In this document: positions 59,729 to 64,000 of the stretch, piece by piece
How the letters are laid out: the number at the start of each line of letters is the position of its first letter
Numbering within the stretch: position 1 is the first letter of the stretch
Assembly: GCA_043101605.1 (NCBI GenBank)
Contig: JBICIG010000093.1
Coordinates: 18,343-82,342, forward strand
DNA: 64,000 bases
Reading direction: 5' to 3'
From: JBICIG01 sp043101605
Lineage (GTDB): Bacteria > Planctomycetota > Phycisphaerae > Phycisphaerales > UBA1924
The notes under the pieces: generated by a model
Told to the model about the DNA's origin: nothing
Database searches by the model: none
The model's input: only the letters and a program-made list of their open reading frames with translations
Translations under genes and position numbers: made by a program

Positions 59729-60424
59729 TCAGCCGGACCGGCTGTCGCGCTGCTCGTGCTCATAGAAGAGTTGAGAGAGCCCGACCCCGATCCAGTTCGC
59801 CAGCCGCTCCTGCGCCTGGAGCAGCTCCGCGCGGTCGGTCGGAGCGGTGCCCTGGCCCTGCGGCATCGTCAGCGTGATCGACTGTCCCAGCGGTTGATCG
59901 ACCGGCCAGAGCCGATCGCCCGTGACGACATCGAAGACTTTGACGCGCATCGTCGCCGAGGGCAGGAAGCTGACCCCATCGGGTGTGAGCTGGAATTCAT
60001 CAAACCGAACATAGATGATCTGCTCGGCCCCGACATCCTGACCGATCTCGATGATCGATCGGGCGGCTCCGAAGCGGTCCTGCCTCGCGGCGAGCGTGGC
60101 GCCGCGGGACGCGATCATGTTCCCTTCCGCGACCGCTTCCTTGCGGAGCAGCAGTTCCTCGGCGGTGCGACCGATCTCGTCGATCAGCGCCTTGCGCGGG
60201 AGCTTGTTGGCGCTGTCGTCGATGAAGATGACGGTCTTTCGGAGCGGGTCGAGTTCGAAAGCGGCGGGGGTCTTTGGGAGCCCCTTGGCCGCCAGGTACC
60301 CCGCCGCGACGATGTTGCACCCGCCCACGGTGCACAGCAGCCCCAGCCCGGCGAGCGCGGCGAGCAGCGCGAGCGGGGCTCGGCATCGACGGGCGGCGGG
60401 ATTCGGTTCGATGTTCGGGTTCAT
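59729..60424 (-). CDS. Lipoprotein of unknown function, member 1 of a pair
   Basis: The 231-residue protein has a lipoprotein signal (LLAALAGLGLLCTVGGC, Cys near residue 36). The mature part has a beta strand with FIDDSANKLPRKALIDEIGRTAEELLL and a later IIYVRFDEFQLTPDG, VKVFDVVTGDRLWPVD. This layout recalls the small alpha-beta domains of CsgG/LpoB/TolB-N lipoproteins, but no clear family was identified. The ATG at 60424 has no obvious Shine-Dalgarno; an in-frame TTG at 60442 overlaps the upstream stop. It is probably coexpressed with the similar gene upstream. Confidence 0.6.
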   Translation of the reverse strand: MNPNIEPNPAARRCRAPLALLAALAGLGLLCTVGGCNIVAAGYLAAKGLPKTPAAFELDPLRKTVIFIDDSANKLPRKALIDEIGRTAEELLLRKEAVAEGNMIASRGATLAARQDRFGAARSIIEIGQDVGAEQIIYVRFDEFQLTPDGVSFLPSATMRVKVFDVVTGDRLWPVDQPLGQSITLTMPQGQGTAPTDRAELLQAQERLANWIGVGLSQLFYEHEQRDSRSG

Positions 60425-60438
60425 GGTCTGGACGCGGG

Positions 60439-61104
60439 TCAATACTTGATGTCCGCGGGCTCCTCGTGATCGTACAACAACCAGCCGGCCCGGTCGGCCA
60501 GACGCCGCAGGAGCTCGGAGTTGACCACCGACTCGCTCATGTCCTCGGGCCCGAAGCCCATCGCGTCGGGGAACGCGACCTGCACCGTCCGCTGGTAGGC
60601 GAACTCCTCGGGCAGCGAACTGTCGGACTCGACGACGGCGACATTCGCCGCGGCCAGCCCATTCCAGAGATAACTGTTCCCGGGCTCGCGGTTGCGGAAC
60701 TCATAGATCTCGATGAGGACCAGCCGGTCCACGCCGCCGAGTTCCTCGGCAAGCTCCGACCGAAGCATAGCCGGCCAGCCCGGATTCTTGGTGAGATAGA
60801 GCACGACCTCATTCGCCGGGACATAGCCCGCCGCCCCGGTGTGATCCCGCAGCCGCTCGGTGATCCGTTGTGTCAACTCGTACTGCAGCGTCGGGAGCGA
60901 GGTCTGCACCATCCGGTCGACCGCGACGACCACGGCGAAGGTCTTTCCCTCCAGGCCCTGGTAGTCCGCTGGGACCTTGCGAGGCACGGTGTCGCGGACA
61001 CCCTGGACGCCCACGGCGATGATGCCCAGCAACTGGCAGCCCCCGGCGATTCCCAGACAGAGCATGAGCAGGACAGCCGTCATGGCGCGGGTCGAACGAG
61101 TCAC
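60439..61104 (-). CDS. Lipoprotein of unknown function, member 2 of a pair
   Basis: The 221-residue protein starts with GTG at 61104, with GGAGGG about eight bases upstream. The signal is TAVLLMLCLGIAGGC, Cys near residue 23. The body repeats the plan of the next gene: GKTFAVVVAVDRMVQTSLPTLQYELTQRITERL, VDRLVLIEIYEFRNREPG, NVAVVESDSSLPEEF, and a terminal ELLRRLADRAGWLLYDHEEPAD. The shared layout and adjacent position suggest duplication. The start overlaps the stop of the DUF2752 gene by four bases, implying coupled translation. Confidence 0.65.
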   Translation of the reverse strand: MTRSTRAMTAVLLMLCLGIAGGCQLLGIIAVGVQGVRDTVPRKVPADYQGLEGKTFAVVVAVDRMVQTSLPTLQYELTQRITERLRDHTGAAGYVPANEVVLYLTKNPGWPAMLRSELAEELGGVDRLVLIEIYEFRNREPGNSYLWNGLAAANVAVVESDSSLPEEFAYQRTVQVAFPDAMGFGPEDMSESVVNSELLRRLADRAGWLLYDHEEPADIKY

Positions 61105-61577
61105 TGGGCGGTCCCTCCAAAGGTGATGATCTTGTAGACCCACGCGACGAGCAACAGTGCCACGAATCCGTACATGACCCGCGGGGCGAGCAGCTCTCGG
61201 AGGTAGCCGCCGATCCGGGCTCCGGTAACCGCGGCGTATCCCGCGAACCAGACACCGGTGGCGGTCAGGATCGCCAGGATCGCGGCGAAGGGCTGGGTTC
61301 GTGCGGATTCAAGCAGGCTGGCATCGGCAGCGAGGGCGAACGAGGTCGTCATGCCGCAGGCTGGACACGGGATCCCCGCGACCATCGGCCAACTGCAGTC
61401 GGGGAAGCCCAGTTGCGTGTGGGTGCCCATGCCCTCGCTCGCCGGTTGCAGCCCAGCGGCGACGCCCAGCAGCGTCAGGCACAAGGCCGCGGCCACTCCC
61501 CACGCCAGCCGCTCGCCGAGGGGCGATCGGGGCAGGCGCAGCGACTCGGCGGGCAGCGTGGGGGGAACGGCAGCCAT
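61101..61577 (-). CDS. DUF2752 membrane protein
   Basis: The 158-residue protein has about three membrane helices and the family motif GIPCPACGMTTSF near residue 70, with two cysteines spaced by two residues, followed by PFAAILAILTATGVWF. DUF2752 proteins are small inner-membrane proteins of unknown function found in many bacteria including planctomycetes. It is the first of three overlapping leftward genes with the two lipoproteins downstream, so a shared envelope role is likely. Confidence 0.82.
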   Translation of the reverse strand: MAAVPPTLPAESLRLPRSPLGERLAWGVAAALCLTLLGVAAGLQPASEGMGTHTQLGFPDCSWPMVAGIPCPACGMTTSFALAADASLLESARTQPFAAILAILTATGVWFAGYAAVTGARIGGYLRELLAPRVMYGFVALLLVAWVYKIITFGGTAQ

Positions 61578-61622
61578 GCCGGGAGGATAGGGCTTCGCCC
61601 GGGGCGGGACGGTCGCGCTCGG

Positions 61623-62438
61623 TCACGCCGCAAGTCGCGGTGGAGGTGCCGGCGGAGCGGCGACGGGCCGGCCGAGCAGGAATCCCTGCAGGAACCGCAC
61701 GCCCAGCGATCGGAGCCGCTCAACCTGGCAAGGTCGTTCCACGCCCTCGGCGATCAGACGGGCACCACATCGATCGGCGACCGAGACGAGCCCCGCGATC
61801 ACATGACCCGCGGCACCGGCGTCGCGATCGAGTTCCTCCACAAGCCCGCGGTCGACCTTGATCCAATCGGGCGCGAAGCGGGCGATCCGCCGCAGCCCGC
61901 TCGATCCGGCTCCTACATCATCGACCGCGACCTGCACGCCGAGCTTTCGCACCGCGGCGATGGCTCGATCGAGCCCGGGGCCGTCGGTCCTGTCGGGCTC
62001 TTCGGTGATTTCCAGCACAAGATCCCGAGGCTTGGCGTTCGTCGCCGACGAGAGCGACTCGAGCAGGTCGTCGACGAAGCGCTCGTCCGCCAGCACGCCC
62101 GGCGAGCAGTTGACGAAGAGCAGCGCGCGACGGTCCAACCTGGCGAGGTGGGCCAGCGCCCGGCGGCGCATCGAACGCTCCACCGCCCAGCGGCGGCCCT
62201 GCCGCGTTGCTTCCTCGAGCAGTTCGGCCGGGCTCTGATCGAACGCTCGCGGTCGCGACAGCGCCTCGTAGCCGATCGGTCGCCCGGAGTGGATATCGAA
62301 GATGGGCTGGAGCGCGAGGTCGAGCCCGCGTCCCTTGGCGACGCGGCTGACCTCGGTCCGCACACGCCGGGCGTGGAAGCCCTGCAGTCGAACGGACCAG
62401 GGAATGGACTGGGGCCAGATGGCCGGTCTGATCTTCAC
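61623..62438 (-). CDS. EAL-domain protein (probable c-di-GMP phosphodiesterase)
   Basis: This 271-residue protein is a stand-alone EAL domain with about 35 preceding residues. Key catalytic sites are present: Glu of YEALSR, Asn in LFVNCSP, Glu in LEITEEPD, the Asp pair in VDDVGAGSSG, Lys in DWIKVD, Glu in IAEGVE and Gln in LQGFLLGRP. Loss of hydrolysis is therefore not evident, although EALSR replaces the common EALLR. It would convert c-di-GMP to pGpG in the cytosol. The GTG at 62438 behind GGGGAGAG is preferred; a longer frame to 62534 begins with TTG and lacks a site. Confidence 0.85.
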   Translation of the reverse strand: MKIRPAIWPQSIPWSVRLQGFHARRVRTEVSRVAKGRGLDLALQPIFDIHSGRPIGYEALSRPRAFDQSPAELLEEATRQGRRWAVERSMRRRALAHLARLDRRALLFVNCSPGVLADERFVDDLLESLSSATNAKPRDLVLEITEEPDRTDGPGLDRAIAAVRKLGVQVAVDDVGAGSSGLRRIARFAPDWIKVDRGLVEELDRDAGAAGHVIAGLVSVADRCGARLIAEGVERPCQVERLRSLGVRFLQGFLLGRPVAAPPAPPPRLAA

Positions 62439-62645
62439 TTGGTTCTCTCCCCTCGGCCGGCCTCCGGGCGGGCTTGATCCCGGTGAATCGGCAGCCGGAG
62501 CGTCCGGCGTCGACCCGAGCAAGCCGAATCGCAAGCCGGGGCGACGGGCTCGCTCGGTCGTTCAGGCTGTGCCGGAATGAGGGAGGAATTCTCGGAAACA
62601 CCGAGGGGCGAGAACCCGGGCAAGGTCCGGAGAGCCACGCGAAGC

Positions 62646-63068
62646 TCAGTCGAACCGGAAGACACCCTTCCTGAAACCGTACAGGTACGCCACGACGGTG
62701 GTGAACAGGAAGAACAGGATGCGAAACAGCCAGACGATGCCGTCGGGATCGCGCGGGTCGAGGTTGGGGAAGGTCGAGGCCCAGGGGTAGAGGAAGATGA
62801 TCTCGACATCGAAGACCAGGAAGACCATCGCGATGAGGTAGAAGCGGACATTGAACCGCTTGCGGGCCGTTCCGATCGGGTTCATGCCCGACTCATAGCT
62901 CAGGCCCTTGTTGGCACCCCGGCGGGACGGGCCGATGAGCTTGGTCAGCACCATGTTCGCCACGCCGAAGGTGATCGCCATCAGCAGGATGATCGCCAGC
63001 GGGAAATAGTCGCTGAGATCCACGCTCGCGAGCGAGCCGGACGGCACCATGGCGACGGGCGGGGTCAT
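62646..63068 (-). CDS. nuoA: NADH-quinone oxidoreductase subunit A
   Basis: The 140-residue membrane subunit of complex I has three helices. The typical loop and second helix are clear: KGLSYESGMNPIG, ARKRFNVRFYLIAMVFLVFDVEIIFLYPW, then WLFRILFFLFTTVVAYLYGFRKGVFRF. Asp and Glu in FDVEI are the conserved pair of NuoA. The ATG at 63068 is preceded by GGAGGA. Usually nuoA starts a long nuo operon, but here the next gene on this strand is the EAL protein, so nuoA is isolated. Confidence 0.93.
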   Translation of the reverse strand: MTPPVAMVPSGSLASVDLSDYFPLAIILLMAITFGVANMVLTKLIGPSRRGANKGLSYESGMNPIGTARKRFNVRFYLIAMVFLVFDVEIIFLYPWASTFPNLDPRDPDGIVWLFRILFFLFTTVVAYLYGFRKGVFRFD

Positions 63069-63442
63069 GCGGTCCTCCGAAGGTCGTCTTCCGTGACGGG
63101 GCGGATGATAGCACCGCCCATCAGGGCTGTGGAGGGCTGGAGGCGGCTCGACGCGCACGACCCCGGGCGCCCCTTGACGACCCGGGCTGCCGATCTGGCA
63201 GGGCCCGAGCCGCCGATCGGCGTCCTGTCAGCCGGTTTGACCGGGCCGGCCCTCGAATGGTTGTGAGCCGACGGCGGACCAACGGTCGTCGCGATGGCAC
63301 GCGCCTTGCCACACTCCCAACTCGCGATCGTGCCGCCGCGCGGTCGGACTCGGCACCCCGGGCCCATCGGCCCGGACCGGAGCGGGCCCGATCGGACCGC
63401 GGCGAAGACAGACGAATCACTCGGAGACGGAGCACTCAGAGC
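63069..63442. other. 374-base divergent region between nuoA and groEL
   Basis: It must contain promoters for both genes. No CIRCE element (TTAGCACTC-N9-GAGTGCTAA) and no clear sigma-32 or sigma-70 promoter was recognised. No groES lies here. No small gene is supported. Confidence 0.4.
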
Positions 63443-64000
63443 ATGGCCAGCAAGACCCTGACCTTCGATGTGGACGCCCGCCAGGCGCTTCTCGCCGGCG
63501 TCGAGAAACTCGCCAACGCGGTCAAGAGCACCCTCGGGCCCCGCGGCCGCACCGCCGTCATCGACAAGTCCTGGGGCGGCCCGACCGTCACCAAGGACGG
63601 CGTGACCGTCGCCGACGAGATCGAACTCCGCGACAAGACGGAGAACCTCGGTGCCCAGCTCGTCAAGGAGGCCGCCAGCAAGACCTCCGACGACGCGGGC
63701 GACGGCACCACGACCGCGACCGTCCTCGCCGAGGCGCTGTTCCGCACCGGGCTCAAGTACATCGCCGCGGGCGTGGACGCCAACGCACTGATCCGCGGGA
63801 TGAAGGAAGCCGTCACCGCTGCCTCGAACGCGATCGACGCGATGGCGACCCCGGTCGACCCGGCCTCAAAGACCGACATCCAGAATGTCGCGACCATCAG
63901 CGCCAACAACGACCCCGAGATCGGCAAGATCATGGCCGACGCGTTCAAGCGCGTCGGCAAGGACGGTGTCATCACCGTCGAGGAGGGCAAGAGCCTCGAG
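63443..64000 (+). CDS. groEL: Chaperonin GroEL, 3' end cut by window edge
   Basis: The first 186 residues of the 60-kDa chaperonin are visible. The ATG at 63443 begins MASKTLTFDVDARQALLAG. The ATP-binding apical and equatorial signatures are present: NAVKSTLGPRGRTAVID, TVTKDGVTVADEIEL and DDAGDGTTTATVLAEAL with the catalytic Asp, then ATISANNDPEIGKIMADAF. The frame is still open at the window end. No groES is adjacent upstream. A second groEL copy elsewhere, with a groES, is common in planctomycetes but cannot be seen here. Confidence 0.97.
   Translation, partial: MASKTLTFDVDARQALLAGVEKLANAVKSTLGPRGRTAVIDKSWGGPTVTKDGVTVADEIELRDKTENLGAQLVKEAASKTSDDAGDGTTTATVLAEALFRTGLKYIAAGVDANALIRGMKEAVTAASNAIDAMATPVDPASKTDIQNVATISANNDPEIGKIMADAFKRVGKDGVITVEEGKSLE

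Noticed and set aside
63069..63442. CIRCE element or groES upstream of groEL
   Set aside because: No matching inverted repeat and no open frame with the groES signature was found.
1..64000. CRISPR arrays, insertion sequences, prophage or integrative element boundaries
   Set aside because: No regularly spaced direct repeats with unique spacers, no transposase or integrase motifs, and composition appears even across the window.

Overview
This 64 kb window is GC-rich and almost fully coding. It looks like a chromosomal segment of a planctomycete, most likely class Phycisphaerae. That placement is inferred from several traits: GC bias, frequent GTG starts, several prepilin-like proteins with very large C-terminal domains, PilM/PilO-like fused secretion proteins, oversized Pst permeases and families such as DUF2752. 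No rRNA, tRNA, CRISPR array, insertion sequence, phage gene or origin was recognised.

Layout. Bases 1-9175 hold mixed single genes: a truncated transglutaminase-type membrane protein, a PilZ c-di-GMP receptor, a DUF4097-like lipoprotein, RNase Y, a UbiA-type membrane protein, an alpha/beta hydrolase, a PpiC/SurA-like lipoprotein and a zinc-ribbon membrane protein. Bases 9374-14235 hold four tandem paralogous prepilin-like proteins. Bases 14363-16483 are a serA-serC serine biosynthesis pair, followed by a heptosyltransferase-type enzyme and a secreted DUF3352-like protein.

Bases 19738-46373 form a type II secretion/type IV pilus-like locus. gspE runs leftward, behind a pterin-synthase-like gene. 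A GspG-like lipoprotein and a secreted glutathione peroxidase follow, then gspF-G-H-I-J-K, a GspL (PilM+PilN) protein, a PilO+PilP-like fusion, a giant secretin and a small lipoprotein. The secretin gene is 14 kb (4,670 residues). Between one N0/STN domain and a normal secretin pore domain it carries about 50 tandem N1-type modules; ordinary GspD has about three N1-like domains. This is the outstanding feature of the window.

Bases 46504-53747 are a pstSCAB phosphate import operon whose PstC and PstA carry large extra domains. A terminator separates it from sucA-sucB (2-oxoglutarate dehydrogenase E1 and E2). Bases 58141-63068 run leftward: a low-molecular-weight tyrosine phosphatase, a possible glycosyltransferase, two lipoproteins coupled to a DUF2752 protein, an EAL-domain protein and an isolated nuoA. 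The window ends inside a groEL gene.

Functionally, the Gsp genes encode the assembly ATPase, platform, pseudopilins, inner-membrane linkers and outer-membrane channel of one export machine. The prepilin peptidase is not in the window. The tandem prepilin-like proteins upstream need the same processing and could be its surface components or cargo. PilZ and EAL proteins indicate c-di-GMP signalling. Starts were chosen by reading frames and Shine-Dalgarno matches by eye; homology calls come from motif recognition without database searches.
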